The notes: generated by a model from the sequence alone, not told the origin. Positions 1-9,189 are shown, numbered from the stretch's first letter. The stretch is 44,793 bases of DNA from Lachnospiraceae bacterium (GCA_024403235.1 JAKSSF010000018.1:1-44793), one strand, 5' to 3'. Translations and numbers: made by a program.

Positions 1-2
1 AT

Positions 3-1391
3 GAAAAAGAACAGAAGATTATGGTATACGACTTAGGTGGTGGTACCTTCGATGTTTCCATTATTGAAATCGGTGATGGTGTTATTGAAGTATTGGCAAC
101 CAGTGGTGATAACCGTCTTGGTGGTGACGACTTCGATCAGAAGATCACAGATTATATGTTGGCAGAATTTAAGAAAACAGAAGGTGTAGACTTATCCAAT
201 GATAAGATGGCATTACAGCGTTTGAAAGAAGCTGCTGAAAAAGCAAAGAAAGAGTTATCTTCCGCTACTACAACCAACATTAACTTACCATTCATCACCG
301 CAACAGCAGAAGGCCCTAAGCATTTTGATATGAACCTTACTCGTGCGAAATTTGATGAATTGACAAGCGATTTGGTAGAAAGAACAGCAGTACCTGTACA
401 GAACGCATTAAAGGATGCCGGTCTTACAGCAAGCGAACTTAGCAAGGTATTATTGGTAGGTGGTTCTACCAGAATTCCTGCAGTGCAGGATAAAGTAAAA
501 ATGTTAACAGGTCATGAGCCTAGTAAGACATTGAACCCTGATGAATGTGTAGCAATCGGTGCTTCTATTCAGGGTGGTAAATTAGCAGGAGATGCTGGTG
601 CCGGTGAAATCCTTCTTTTGGATGTTACTCCACTTTCTCTTTCTATCGAAACTATGGGTGGTATTGCAACCAGATTGATTGAAAGAAATACAACTATTCC
701 TACTAAGAAGAGCCAGGTATTCTCTACTGCAGCAGACAACCAGACCGCTGTAGATATTAATGTAGTACAGGGTGAAAGACAGTTTGCGAAGGATAATAAA
801 TCGCTTGGCCAGTTCCGTTTGGATGGTATTCCACCAGCAATGCGTGGTGTACCTCAGATTGAAGTTACTTTCGATATTGATGCCAATGGTATTGTAAATG
901 TATCTGCAAAAGATTTAGGTACAGGAAAAGAACAGCATATTACCATTACTGCAGGTTCTTCTATGTCTGATGATGAAATCGATAAGGCAGTAAAAGAGGC
1001 TGCTGAATATGAAGCACAGGATAAAGCTAGAAAAGAAGCAATCGATGCCAGAAATGAAGCTGACAGCTTTGTATTCCAGACAGAAAAAGCTTTAAATGAA
1101 GTTGGCGATAAATTAGATGCATCTGCGAAAGCATCTGTAGAAGCTGACTTAGCCGCTTTGAAAGAGATCTTGGAAAAATATAAAGATCAGGAAATGACAC
1201 CTGACCAGGTGGCAGAGATGAAAGCTGCACAGGAAAAACTGATGACAGGTGCTCAGGCTTTGTTTGCAAAGATGTATGAACAGACTCAGGCCGGTGCAGC
1301 TGGAGATGCAGGTAATATGGGTGCTGCAGATGCAGCCACAGGAGCAACCCCTGATGATGACATTATTGACGGAGACTTTAGAGAAGTATAA
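3..1391 (+). CDS. dnaK: Chaperone DnaK (Hsp70), 5'-truncated by window edge
   Basis: ATP-driven chaperone that binds exposed hydrophobic peptides in the cytosol and works with DnaJ and GrpE. The reading frame is open from base 3 (EKEQKI, then [13 protein letters not shown]), so the apparent ATG at 21 is internal and roughly the first third of the gene lies outside the window. Visible are the second half of the nucleotide-binding domain ([12 protein letters not shown]), the interdomain linker and start of the substrate-binding domain ([17 protein letters not shown]), the lid helices, and the usual acidic tail ending [12 protein letters not shown]. dnaJ follows 77 bases later on the same strand, the classic hsp order. 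Confidence is very high; only the 5' end is missing. Confidence 0.98.
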   Translation, partial: EKEQKIMVYDLGGGTFDVSIIEIGDGVIEVLATSGDNRLGGDDFDQKITDYMLAEFKKTEGVDLSNDKMALQRLKEAAEKAKKELSSATTTNINLPFITATAEGPKHFDMNLTRAKFDELTSDLVERTAVPVQNALKDAGLTASELSKVLLVGGSTRIPAVQDKVKMLTGHEPSKTLNPDECVAIGASIQGGKLAGDAGAGEILLLDVTPLSLSIETMGGIATRLIERNTTIPTKKSQVFSTAADNQTAVDINVVQGERQFAKDNKSLGQFRLDGIPPAMRGVPQIEVTFDIDANGIVNVSAKDLGTGKEQHITITAGSSMSDDEIDKAVKEAAEYEAQDKARKEAIDARNEADSFVFQTEKALNEVGDKLDASAKASVEADLAALKEILEKYKDQEMTPDQVAEMKAAQEKLMTGAQALFAKMYEQTQAGAAGDAGNMGAADAATGATPDDDIIDGDFREV

Positions 1392-1422
1392 GCTTGAAAA
1401 TAAAATTTTCAAACAAAAAATG

Positions 1423-1455
1423 ATGCGTTCAGTTCGGGAAATGGACTGAACGCAT
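1423..1455 (+). other. Stem-loop between dnaK and dnaJ
   Basis: An 11-bp perfect stem (ATGCGTTCAGT pairs with ACTGAACGCAT), extended by a G-U and a C-G pair, encloses a GGGAAAT loop. There is no T-run after it on the plus strand: the dnaJ ribosome binding site (GGAG) begins a few bases downstream. It is therefore not a normal terminator for dnaK. It could be an attenuator or an mRNA processing/stability element that lowers dnaJ output relative to dnaK; that role is inference. Confidence 0.6.
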
Positions 1456-1468
1456 TTGGAGACAAAAT

Positions 1469-2647
1469 ATGGCAGAACAAAAAAGAGATTATTATGAAGT
1501 CTTAGGGGTGGAAAAAAATGCAGATGAAGCTGCATTGAAAAAAGCTTATCGTGCCTTAGCGAAAAAATATCATCCTGACATGAATCCAGGCGATGCAGAG
1601 GCGGAAAAGAAATTTAAAGAGGCTTCGGAAGCCTATGCTGTTTTAAGTGATCCGGAAAAGCGACGCCAGTACGATCAGTTCGGTCATGCTGCCTTTGATG
1701 GTGGTGCCGGTGGCGGTGGTTTTGGCGGCTTTGATTTCAGTGGGGCTGATTTTGGCGATATTTTCGGCGATATTTTCGGAGATTTCTTTGGCGGTGGACG
1801 GAGAAGCTCCGGCAGAGCCAATAATGGTCCTATGAAGGGAAATAATATTCGTACCAGTGTGCGTATCACCTTTGATGAGGCGGTTTTTGGCTGTGAGAAA
1901 GAAATTGAATTAAATACGAAGGATGAATGTAAAACTTGTCACGGAAATGGAGCAAAACCCGGTACATCACCAGAAACCTGTAATAAATGTGGTGGAAAAG
2001 GGCAGGTTATTTTTACTCAGCAATCCTTGTTTGGTATGGTTCGAAATGTACAGGCATGTCCCGATTGTCACGGCACCGGTAAGGTTGTAAAAGAAAAATG
2101 TCCGGATTGTCATGGCAGTGGCTATATTCCTATTCGGAAGCGTTTCGCAGTAGATATTCCTGCAGGTATTGATAATGGTCAGTGTAAGCGTCTTGCTGGG
2201 CAGGGCGAACCGGGTATTAACGGTGGTCCTAGAGGAGATGTTTTAGTTGAGGTAATTGTAGGAAGACATCCTATTTTCCAAAGACAGGAGTATGATATTT
2301 ATTCTACCGTTCCTGTTTCCTTTGCGGTCGCAGCCTTAGGTGGAGAAGTGTTGATTGATACGGTAGATGGCAAAGTCATTTATGATGTGAAAGCCGGTAC
2401 CCAGACAGATACTCGCATTCGTTTGAAAGGGAAGGGTGTTCCTACCCTTCGGAATAAGGATGTACGAGGAGACCATTATGTGACCCTTGTTGTTCAGGTT
2501 CCGGATAAATTATCTCATGAGGCAAAAGAACTTTTGAGAAAGTTCGATGAAGAGTCCGGTGATACATTAAATGCTGCAAAGAAGGCACAGGAAGAAAGAA
2601 AGCAGGATGGTCCTGCACCTAAGAAGAAAAAAGGATTATTTAAATAA
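1469..2647 (+). CDS. dnaJ: Chaperone DnaJ (Hsp40, type I)
   Basis: Co-chaperone that delivers substrates to DnaK and stimulates its ATPase. The 392-residue protein is full length: a J domain with the HPD motif (YHPDMNPGD, about residue 35), a Gly/Phe-rich linker (about 70-115), a zinc domain with all four CxxCxGxG repeats ([32 protein letters not shown]), and the C-terminal peptide-binding region. GGAG sits 8 bases before the ATG. It is probably cotranscribed with dnaK through the intergenic hairpin and ends at a strong terminator. Nothing is missing. Confidence 0.98.
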   Translation: MAEQKRDYYEVLGVEKNADEAALKKAYRALAKKYHPDMNPGDAEAEKKFKEASEAYAVLSDPEKRRQYDQFGHAAFDGGAGGGGFGGFDFSGADFGDIFGDIFGDFFGGGRRSSGRANNGPMKGNNIRTSVRITFDEAVFGCEKEIELNTKDECKTCHGNGAKPGTSPETCNKCGGKGQVIFTQQSLFGMVRNVQACPDCHGTGKVVKEKCPDCHGSGYIPIRKRFAVDIPAGIDNGQCKRLAGQGEPGINGGPRGDVLVEVIVGRHPIFQRQEYDIYSTVPVSFAVAALGGEVLIDTVDGKVIYDVKAGTQTDTRIRLKGKGVPTLRNKDVRGDHYVTLVVQVPDKLSHEAKELLRKFDEESGDTLNAAKKAQEERKQDGPAPKKKKGLFK

Positions 2648-2661
2648 AATCAAATGCATGG

Positions 2662-2688
2662 AAAAAGAGGCAATCTGCCTCTTTTTTT
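2662..2688 (+). terminator. Rho-independent terminator after dnaJ
   Basis: AAAGAGGCA and TGCCTCTTT form a stem with a short ATC-containing loop, followed by a run of T. It begins about 15 bases after the dnaJ stop and closes the dnaK-dnaJ unit. Confidence 0.9.
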
Positions 2689-2697
2689 GTTGCAAAA

Positions 2698-2775
2698 GCC
2701 CATCAAGCACCATCGTGCTTGCACGAAATGGTATTTGATGGGCGTAAGAACACCGAGCATTTATGCGAGGGGTTC
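2698..2775. repeat. Two abutting palindromic hairpins (REP-like locus)
   Basis: Hairpin A (2698-2743) has outer arms GCCCATCAA/TTGATGGGC and an apex CCAT-CGTGC-TT-GCACG-AA-ATGG, with an asymmetric AA bulge on the 3' side. Four bases later hairpin B (2748-2775) reads GAACACC-GA-GCAT-TT-ATGC-GA-GGGGTTC, with paired GA internal-loop bases. The same two architectures recur at 43643-43700 and 43763-43795. This suggests a dispersed intergenic palindrome family rather than a gene-specific regulator, but two copies in one window are thin evidence. Confidence 0.6.
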
Positions 2776-2788
2776 GATAGCCAATCCC

Positions 2789-2817
2789 TTGAGTAGAAGA
2801 GATACTTGTGTTACAAT
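2789..2817 (+). promoter_or_regulatory. Predicted SigA promoter for tsaC-rpiB
   Basis: TTGAGT (2789-2794), a 17-base spacer and TACAAT (2812-2817). It lies just downstream of the palindromic repeats and gives a leader of about 45 bases to the TTG start at 2870. Confidence 0.55.
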
Positions 2818-2869
2818 ATATAATTAGATAACAATGGGTAACTGTCGATTTTGAAAGTAGGAAATAGGA

Positions 2870-3916
2870 TTGCATACGGAAATTGTGGAACTTCAGGATT
2901 GTCAAATGGAATCCTGGATGGAAAAGGCAGGCAACATTATAAAAAACGGCGGATTAGTGGCGTTTCCAACAGAAACCGTATACGGCTTAGGGGGAGATGC
3001 ACTAAACCCACAATCTTCCCAGAAAATATATGCGGCGAAGGGGAGACCCAGTGATAATCCACTGATTGTGCATATCTCAAAATTTGAGGATTTGGCACCT
3101 ATCGTATCAGAGATTCCGTCTTGCGTATATGCCCTGCGGGATGCCTTTTGGCCGGGACCGTTAACCATTATTTTCAAAAAGTCTGATTTGGTTCCCTATG
3201 AAACTACAGGGGGATTGGATACGGTGGCGGTACGAATGCCGGTGGATCCCATTGCCTTGCAGTTTATTGCAGCATCCGGTGGATATGTAGCGGCTCCCAG
3301 TGCTAACCTTTCGGGAAGACCCAGTCCTACGAAAGCCCAGTATGTGATACAGGATTTGCAAGGCAGAGTGGATATGATTTTAGACGGAGGCCCCACGGAA
3401 ATCGGCTTGGAATCCACCATAGTGGATGTGACTGGTGATATGCCTGTGATTTTAAGACCGGGGTATATTACCAAAGAAATGCTGGAACAGATTATTGGAA
3501 AAGTAGATGTAGATCCTACTATTTTGGATGTGGCTTGTAAGGAACGCCCCAAAGCCCCCGGGATGCGATATCGACACTATGCTCCTAAGGGAGATTTGAC
3601 GATTATAAAAGGAACTCCGGAACAGGTAATTTCTTTTATCAATGAAAAAACCACAGAAAACAAGGAACAAAAAGAAGTGGTAGGAGTGATTGCCACAGAC
3701 GAAACAAAAGATCGATATTGGGCAGATGTAGTAAAAAGCGTTGGCGAAAGACAGGATGAGGCTTCTATTGCTCACAGACTTTATACTATTTTGCGAGAAT
3801 TCGATGATGAGGGAATTACCCGAATATATTCAGAAAGCTTTGAAGAAGGAAGTATGGGGCAAGCCATAATGAATCGATTATTAAAAGCGGCAGGACATCA
3901 CTATATTTCTTTGTAA
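2870..3916 (+). CDS. tsaC: L-threonylcarbamoyladenylate synthase (Sua5/YwlC type)
   Basis: Makes threonylcarbamoyl-AMP from threonine, bicarbonate and ATP, the first step of the universal t6A37 modification of ANN-decoding tRNAs. The YrdC/TsaC domain is evident: NGGLVAFPTETVYGLGGDAL near the N-terminus, KGRPSDNPLIVHI, SANLSGRPSPT, and GLESTIVD. At 348 residues it is the long Sua5 form, with the PGMRYRHYAP linker and a C-terminal Sua5 domain. The start is taken as TTG at 2870, because AGTAGG lies 8 bases upstream and the N-terminus then matches the family; an ATG at 2906 is the alternative. rpiB follows after 34 bases. Confidence 0.95.
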   Translation: MHTEIVELQDCQMESWMEKAGNIIKNGGLVAFPTETVYGLGGDALNPQSSQKIYAAKGRPSDNPLIVHISKFEDLAPIVSEIPSCVYALRDAFWPGPLTIIFKKSDLVPYETTGGLDTVAVRMPVDPIALQFIAASGGYVAAPSANLSGRPSPTKAQYVIQDLQGRVDMILDGGPTEIGLESTIVDVTGDMPVILRPGYITKEMLEQIIGKVDVDPTILDVACKERPKAPGMRYRHYAPKGDLTIIKGTPEQVISFINEKTTENKEQKEVVGVIATDETKDRYWADVVKSVGERQDEASIAHRLYTILREFDDEGITRIYSESFEEGSMGQAIMNRLLKAAGHHYISL

Positions 3917-3950
3917 TCAATCATAAAAATGAAAAAAATGGAGGAAGAAA

Positions 3951-4379
3951 ATGATAGCATTAGGCTGTGATCATGGCGGATATGATACAAAACAGGTAGT
4001 AATACAATATTTGGAGGAGAAAGGAATTCCCTATAAAGATTTTGGTTGTTATGACAAAAGTTCTTGTGATTATCCTATCTTTGGCAAGGCAGCAGCGAAA
4101 GCAGTAGCTAGTGGAGAATGTGACAAGGGAATCGTAATTTGCAGTACCGGAATTGGAATTTCTATTGCAGCTAATAAAATCAAAGGAGTTCGTTGTGCTC
4201 TTTGTAATAATTCCTATAGCGCTAAAATGACTCGTCTGCATAATAATGCAAATATGCTTGCCTTGGGAGGTAATGTATTAGGGAAAGATATGGTTGTAGA
4301 TATTGTGGACACTTTTTTACATACAGAATTTTCGGAAGATGAAAGACATATCAGAAGAGTTGGTCTTTTAGAAGAATAG
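3951..4379 (+). CDS. rpiB: Ribose-5-phosphate isomerase B
   Basis: Interconverts ribulose 5-phosphate and ribose 5-phosphate in the pentose phosphate pathway; some clostridial homologues act on other sugar phosphates. The 142-residue length is normal. Visible are the N-terminal DHGGY motif, the catalytic-cysteine segment GIVICSTGIGISIAANK and the C-terminal ERHIRRV basic segment. GGAGG precedes the ATG. It sits between tsaC and a dCMP deaminase, consistent with nucleotide and tRNA housekeeping. The substrate is assigned by family. Confidence 0.95.
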   Translation: MIALGCDHGGYDTKQVVIQYLEEKGIPYKDFGCYDKSSCDYPIFGKAAAKAVASGECDKGIVICSTGIGISIAANKIKGVRCALCNNSYSAKMTRLHNNANMLALGGNVLGKDMVVDIVDTFLHTEFSEDERHIRRVGLLEE

Positions 4380-4409
4380 AATAGATTTCTGAAAAGGAGA
4401 GATGGGGAT

Positions 4410-4889
4410 ATGAAACGACAGGGGTATATTAGCTGGGATGAATATTTTATGGGGATATCGGTATTGTCCGGTATGCGTTCTAAGGATCCTAATACGCAGG
4501 TAGGGGCCTGTATTGTAAGTGAAGACAATAAGATTTTATCTATGGGATATAACGGGTTTCCCATAGGCTGTTCTGATGAGGATTTTCCTTGGGATAGAGA
4601 AGGCGGTATGTTAGACACCAAGTATGCCTATGTTACCCATAGTGAACTAAATGCCATTTTAAATTATCGTGGAGGAAGTTTGGTGGGATCAAAGTTGTAT
4701 GTATCTTTATTCCCCTGCAACGAATGTGCAAAAGCGATTATTCAAAGCGGTATCAAATGCGTTATTTACGATAGTGATAAATACAACGGTACAGAAGCCA
4801 ATATAGCAGCGAAAAAAATGTTTGATGCTGCCGGAGTGGAATACCATCAATATAAAAAATCCGGTCGTACTTTAACGGTAGAAGTATAA
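4410..4889 (+). CDS. Deoxycytidylate (dCMP) deaminase family protein
   Basis: Zinc-dependent deaminase that converts dCMP to dUMP, feeding thymidylate synthesis. The 159-residue protein carries the cytidine-deaminase zinc signature: HSE (THSELNAIL, His ligand plus catalytic Glu) and PCNEC (two Cys ligands). The N-terminal SKDPNTQVGACIV segment is typical of the ComEB/dCMP deaminase group. GGAGAGATGGGG precedes the ATG. It is probably cotranscribed with rpiB, 30 bases upstream. Substrate specificity within the deaminase superfamily is inferred. Confidence 0.92.
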   Translation: MKRQGYISWDEYFMGISVLSGMRSKDPNTQVGACIVSEDNKILSMGYNGFPIGCSDEDFPWDREGGMLDTKYAYVTHSELNAILNYRGGSLVGSKLYVSLFPCNECAKAIIQSGIKCVIYDSDKYNGTEANIAAKKMFDAAGVEYHQYKKSGRTLTVEV

Positions 4890-4927
4890 AAATGTGGAAA
4901 TAATCCATCTATGTGTTGGAGAAAAAT

Positions 4928-6082
4928 ATGAAAATTTGGAAAAAGCCAAAGTGGATGTTTTTGTTGGCTGTCATTTGCTTGTTAAGTTCTACTCTTGTTG
5001 TATATGCAACAACCACACAGGAAAAACTGGAACAGGCAGAGCAGGAAAAAAAGGATACCAAGGATAAATTGGAATCAGTAGAAGGTGATTTGGATTCTTT
5101 AAAAGAAACCAAAACTTCTCTGGAGAGCCAATTGAATACATTAAACCAACAACTCTCTACTGTGGGAAATAATTTAAAGGTTTTAGAGGATAAAATTAAA
5201 TCCAAAAATCTGGAAATTGAAAAAACCGAAAAAGAATTAGGCATTGCCAGAGATACAGAACAATCCCAGATGCAGTCCATGACAGAACGGATTAAGTTCA
5301 TGTATGAAAGCGGAGATCATGCTTATATGGAACTTTTATTATCTGCTGAGGATTTTGGTCAGTTTTTAAACTATGCAGATTATGTGGAAAAGGTTTCAGC
5401 CTATGATAGAAGTAAGTTAGAAGAATTTCAACAACTTCGAATGCGTATGGAAGAGCAGGAAGCCAAGCTGCAGGCGGAAAAAAATGATTTAAATACTTTA
5501 AAGGAACAGGTAGAAGCAGAAAAGCATAAGGTTACAGGGTATGTGAATTCTACCGCATCTACGATTAATAGTTATTCTGGTCAAATTTCAGCAGCAGAAC
5601 AAAAGGCTTTGGAATATGAAGCGCAGTTAAAGGCACAAGAAGAAAATATTACCTATCTGAGAAAGAAGTTGGCAGAAGAAAAGGCTATGTCTCAGTTGGC
5701 AGCCCAATCCAGCTGGAGAGATATTTCGGAAGTACAGTTTGAAGAAGGTGATAGATATTTGCTGGCTAATATTATTTTCTGTGAGGCAGGTGGAGAACCT
5801 AACGCAGGGAAATTGGCAGTAGGTGCGGTTGTTATCAACCGTGTATTAAGTGCTGTATTCCCGGATAGCGTTGTTGGTGTAGTGTATCAGAACAAACAGT
5901 TTTCTCCGGTAGCCAGTGGGCGATTGGCATTGGCACTTGCAGAAAATCGTGCTACAGAGAGCTGCTATCAGGCAGCAGACGCGGCAATGGCAGGTAACAC
6001 CAATGTGGGGAATTGCTTATTCTTCCGTACTCCGATAGAGGGGCTTACAGGTATTTCCATTGGCGGACATATTTTCTATTAA
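4928..6082 (+). CDS. Secreted coiled-coil protein with SleB-type cell wall hydrolase domain
   Basis: Predicted extracytoplasmic peptidoglycan hydrolase of 384 residues. A basic N-terminus and hydrophobic stretch (WMFLLAVICLLSSTLVVYA) form a signal peptide. Residues from about 32 to 250 are Glu/Lys/Gln-rich heptad sequence predicted to be coiled coil, resembling the N-terminal part of PcsB/CwlO-type proteins. The last 110 or so residues are a SleB/CwlJ-like hydrolase_2 domain (LANIIFCEAGGEPNAGKLAVGA and further on NKQFSPV), with Glu of EAGGE the likely catalytic residue. The ATG at 4928 is preferred because GGAG lies 6 bases before it; an in-frame GTG at 4913 overlaps that site. A role in cell division or spore cortex is possible but not shown. 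Confidence 0.88.
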   Translation: MKIWKKPKWMFLLAVICLLSSTLVVYATTTQEKLEQAEQEKKDTKDKLESVEGDLDSLKETKTSLESQLNTLNQQLSTVGNNLKVLEDKIKSKNLEIEKTEKELGIARDTEQSQMQSMTERIKFMYESGDHAYMELLLSAEDFGQFLNYADYVEKVSAYDRSKLEEFQQLRMRMEEQEAKLQAEKNDLNTLKEQVEAEKHKVTGYVNSTASTINSYSGQISAAEQKALEYEAQLKAQEENITYLRKKLAEEKAMSQLAAQSSWRDISEVQFEEGDRYLLANIIFCEAGGEPNAGKLAVGAVVINRVLSAVFPDSVVGVVYQNKQFSPVASGRLALALAENRATESCYQAADAAMAGNTNVGNCLFFRTPIEGLTGISIGGHIFY

Positions 6083-6096
6083 TCCTAAAGACAATC

Positions 6097-6137
6097 AAAA
6101 AGGGACTTTGCGGCATATACCGTAAGTCCCTTTCTTT
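6097..6137 (+). terminator. Terminator after the cell-wall hydrolase gene
   Basis: AAAGGGACTT and AAGTCCCTTT flank an inner GCGG/CCGT pairing with a CATATA loop, followed by CTTTT. It also lies between convergent genes, so it may serve the minus-strand DUF402 gene weakly. Confidence 0.85.
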
Positions 6138-6173
6138 TATGATACATCGAATAGTTTTATTACTATTCGAAAT

Positions 6174-6653
6174 TTAGTTTTCTAATGCTTCCATTTTTTC
6201 TACTAAGGTAGGCAAGTGCCCATTGTATACAATATCCAGTAGATTTCCTAAAATGGTCACAGCCTTCGTATACATAGGGATGGATAAATCTCCACTCTCG
6301 TATGCCTGTGTCAATTCTTTTAAATCCAAGACCTTTACAAAGCCATCCGGCATAATGATGACATCAGCCAGCAAATCTGTAAAAACGATTTTATTCTCTT
6401 CCGGGAAAAATTCTGTAGCAATAATATCACAGTACCAATACAGAAGAGAACCGTCTTCCCGATAAAACTTGCTGATTTTGTAGCCTTCTTCAAAAAGATA
6501 GCAGGAGACGCCGTGATGGAAATCCTTTCTCGGTTTTAGGGTTATCCAACTGGTAATCAGCATGTTTTCGTCTTGATACAGAATGGTATCATCTTTTAAA
6601 GCAATGCATTCATTGGGAATAATTCTTTTCCGATAAAGAGTAGGTTTTTCCAT
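6174..6653 (-). CDS. DUF402 family protein
   Basis: A 159-residue cytoplasmic protein with the DUF402 signature: LLYWYCDI, an acidic KIVFTDLLADVIIMPDG stretch and VLDLKEL. Relatives include nucleoside di/triphosphate phosphatases (Ntdp/YgaC-like) and FomD, which use metal-binding aspartates at this position, so phosphatase activity is plausible but not demonstrable here. The start is set at 6653, where AAGGAGA precedes ATG (MEKPTLYRKR); a longer open frame to 6731 lacks a ribosome binding site. It is divergent from the ATP synthase operon. Confidence 0.85.
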   Translation of the reverse strand: MEKPTLYRKRIIPNECIALKDDTILYQDENMLITSWITLKPRKDFHHGVSCYLFEEGYKISKFYREDGSLLYWYCDIIATEFFPEENKIVFTDLLADVIIMPDGFVKVLDLKELTQAYESGDLSIPMYTKAVTILGNLLDIVYNGHLPTLVEKMEALEN

Positions 6654-6754
6654 ATGAAATTCTCCTTTGTGTGGCTTCTTAGAAGGGTTAAACTTATCTT
6701 CATAGTACCCTTGTAATAGGGGAAAAGTCAATCGAATAATAATGCTGTTTTTTC

Positions 6755-6783
6755 TTTACACCTTCTTAGAAAAAAGATATAAT
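6755..6783 (+). promoter_or_regulatory. Near-consensus SigA promoter of the ATP synthase operon
   Basis: TTTACA (6755-6760), 17-base spacer, TATAAT (6778-6783). Transcription would start near 6790 and give a leader of about 60 bases before atpZ. It matches the vegetative consensus at 11 of 12 positions, as expected for a highly expressed operon. Confidence 0.85.
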
Positions 6784-6851
6784 ATAAGTTGTATGTTTAT
6801 AGGAAAAACTGTGTCAAGATCTAAAAAGATTTCTGAAAAAGAAGGGATCAT

Positions 6852-7163
6852 TTGAAATATAATTCTACCGTATATCGATGTCTTACATTGATTAGTCAAT
6901 TTGCAATTAATATGTTGGTTCCCATTTTCCTGTGTTCTTTTGGTGGATACTATTTGGATCGGAAATTTGGAACATCCTTTTGGTTTATTTTATGCTTTTT
7001 TGTGGGAGCAGTTGCAGGAGGCAGGAACATTTTTATCCTGGCGAAAAAGATATATGACAGCCCGGAAACCAAGCCCTCAGATTTATATGCTTCCAACCGG
7101 AAAAAAGAGAGGACTAAAAAACCGGAATCTCCAAATGCGAATAAACAAAGGGAGATTTTATGA
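6852..7163 (+). CDS. atpZ: AtpZ/AtpI-like small membrane protein of the ATP synthase operon
   Basis: A 103-residue protein with two predicted membrane helices (LISQFAINMLVPIFLCSFGGYYL and FWFILCFFVGAVAGG) and a basic, charged tail, as in AtpZ. Family members are non-essential helpers of Fo assembly, linked to c-ring assembly or divalent cation supply. The start is TTG with AAGGGA upstream. Its stop overlaps the next start by four bases (ATGA), implying translational coupling to the second small membrane gene. The function is inferred from position and topology. Confidence 0.85.
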   Translation: MKYNSTVYRCLTLISQFAINMLVPIFLCSFGGYYLDRKFGTSFWFILCFFVGAVAGGRNIFILAKKIYDSPETKPSDLYASNRKKERTKKPESPNANKQREIL

Positions 7164-7567
7164 AAAAGTTAGAAGATAGATGGAGTTTTTATTCTCCAAC
7201 TTTATTAGAGTTGTTGATTGGTATTATCACTTTTGGTTTAGTGACCGCCGGGGTTGGAGCCTGCTTTGTATCTCAAAAAGTCTATTATGTAGTAGGACTT
7301 TTTCTTGGAATTATGATGGCTTTGTTGGCAGCCATTCATATGGCCTATACTTTGGATAGAAGTATGTATCTGGGTGAGGCGGCTTCCAAATATGCCATAG
7401 GACAAAATGCAGTTAGATATCTATTTATTCTTTGCAGTTTTGCCTGTATTTGTATTACCGATTTTGCGTCCCCGTTAGCTGCTTTTCTGGGGATTATGGG
7501 ATTGAAAGTAGGGGCTTATCTACAACCCTTTACACATAAATGTTTAAGAAAGCTTCGAAGGAGGTGA
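7160..7567 (+). CDS. atpI: ATP synthase subunit I (AtpI-like)
   Basis: A 135-residue hydrophobic protein with about four membrane helices and a basic C-terminus (HKCLRKLRRR), placed between atpZ and atpB as in many Firmicutes. AtpI proteins are thought to assist c-ring assembly and are not part of the finished enzyme. The ATG overlaps the atpZ stop; atpB follows after 4 bases with AAGGAGG near the end of this gene. Sequence identity to characterised AtpI cannot be judged by eye; context carries the call. Confidence 0.8.
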   Translation: MKKLEDRWSFYSPTLLELLIGIITFGLVTAGVGACFVSQKVYYVVGLFLGIMMALLAAIHMAYTLDRSMYLGEAASKYAIGQNAVRYLFILCSFACICITDFASPLAAFLGIMGLKVGAYLQPFTHKCLRKLRRR

Positions 7568-7571
7568 ATTT

Positions 7572-8288
7572 ATGGAACAAGGAATATTGTTATCTGCAGA
7601 CAATATTGATTTTATGATTCATGGTGTTTTTTCCTATGAATTGTTTGGACAAACTGTCTGGATAACAACTACCCATGTGTGTGTATTCATTGTGCTGTTA
7701 CTTTTGATAGGCTTTGCTATTGCAGCAAATCGCGCTATGAAGCATGCATCAGAGGTTCCTACAGGCTTTCAAAATGTAGTGGAGCTAATCGTAGAAATGC
7801 TGGATGGAATGGTAGGCTCTACCATGGGAAAAAATGCACCCGGATTTTTGAATTATATCGGGACCATTTTTATCTTTATCTTAGTCAGCAATCTCTCCGG
7901 TTTGCTGGGATTAAGACCACCCACAGCAGATTATGGGGTTACCCTTCCCTTAGGTGTGATGACCTTTACTCTGATTACTTTTAACAAATTTAAGTATCAG
8001 AAGGTGAAAGGCGTGATTGAGGGATTATGTAATCCATGGCCTTTCTGGGCACCGATTAACATTATCGGTGATGTGGCAGTTCCTATTTCATTATCGTTGC
8101 GTTTGTTTGCCAATGTATTATCCGGCACCGTAATGATGGCTTTGATATATGGCTTGTTATCGAAGATTGCCATTATCTGGCCGGCAGTATTACATGTATA
8201 CTTTGATATGTTCTCCGGAGCAATTCAGACGTATGTATTTTGTATGCTGACAATGACCTACATTTCAGATGCTATGACAACAGAATAA
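7572..8288 (+). CDS. atpB: ATP synthase Fo subunit a
   Basis: Membrane stator subunit that forms the two ion half-channels against the c-ring. The 238-residue protein has five to six predicted helices and the diagnostic segment SLSLRLFANVLSGTVM, containing the essential arginine that separates the ion pathways. KFKYQKVKGV and NPWPFWAPINIIGDVAVPIS are also typical of clostridial subunit a. AAGGAGG precedes the ATG. It is followed by atpE and presumably works with that sodium-type c subunit. Confidence 0.97.
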   Translation: MEQGILLSADNIDFMIHGVFSYELFGQTVWITTTHVCVFIVLLLLIGFAIAANRAMKHASEVPTGFQNVVELIVEMLDGMVGSTMGKNAPGFLNYIGTIFIFILVSNLSGLLGLRPPTADYGVTLPLGVMTFTLITFNKFKYQKVKGVIEGLCNPWPFWAPINIIGDVAVPISLSLRLFANVLSGTVMMALIYGLLSKIAIIWPAVLHVYFDMFSGAIQTYVFCMLTMTYISDAMTTE

Positions 8289-8308
8289 AAATAAGAAAAT
8301 CATTTTAG

Positions 8309-8572
<264 letters not shown>

Positions 8573-8625
8573 TTTGGAAAGACACATCATCTTTGCAAAT
8601 TAAATAGTGGAAAGGAGGAAGAAAA

Positions 8626-9189
8626 TTGAATAGCTACTTTGGTACAGGACTTGTACTTGCCGCTGCCCAAATGGAACCCAGATTGTTTGATTTGGATTTG
8701 CAGTTATTGGCAGATGCAGTTCTTACAATGATTGCTGTATTTGCATTATTCTTGATCCTTTCATATTTTCTTTTTAATCCTGCAAGAGCTTTCTTGAAAA
8801 AGAGACAGGATAAGATTCAAGCAGAACTTTCAGATGCCAAAACCAATCAGGAAGAGGCAAGCAAGCTGAAAGCAGAATATGAAACCAAGATTAAGGAAAT
8901 TGACAAAGAAGCAGAAATGATTCTTGGAGAAGCTAGAAAAAAAGCTTTGGCCAATGAAAATCGCATTATTGCAGAAGCAAAAGAAGAGGCAGCTTCTATT
9001 TTGGCAAGAGCCAGAGAAGAAGCTAAATTGGAAAAACAGAAAATGGCAGATGACGTGAAGAAAGAAATCGTATCTGTTGCTGCAATGATGGCACAGTCAG
9101 TAGTAACATCTTCCATGGATGTTACCATCCAAGACAGTTTAATCGATGATACATTAAAGGAAATAGGTGATAAAACATGGCTAAGCTAA
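8626..9189 (+). CDS. atpF: ATP synthase Fo subunit b
   Basis: Peripheral stalk subunit: one membrane helix (about residues 34-54, LTMIAVFALFLILSYFLF) followed by a long Lys/Glu/Ala-rich helix that dimerises and binds delta. Its 187 residues include about 20 extra N-terminal residues ahead of the helix. It starts at TTG with AGGAGG eight bases upstream. The end overlaps atpH by 13 bases, so delta synthesis is probably coupled to it. Confidence 0.95.
   Translation: MNSYFGTGLVLAAAQMEPRLFDLDLQLLADAVLTMIAVFALFLILSYFLFNPARAFLKKRQDKIQAELSDAKTNQEEASKLKAEYETKIKEIDKEAEMILGEARKKALANENRIIAEAKEEAASILARAREEAKLEKQKMADDVKKEIVSVAAMMAQSVVTSSMDVTIQDSLIDDTLKEIGDKTWLS

Noticed and set aside
152-445. Open reading frame antisense to dnaK
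   Set aside because: The opposite strand encodes conserved DnaK sequence; the antisense frame has no ribosome binding site or recognisable product. The same applies to the other antisense frames over dnaJ, atpA, atpD, mfd and pepT.
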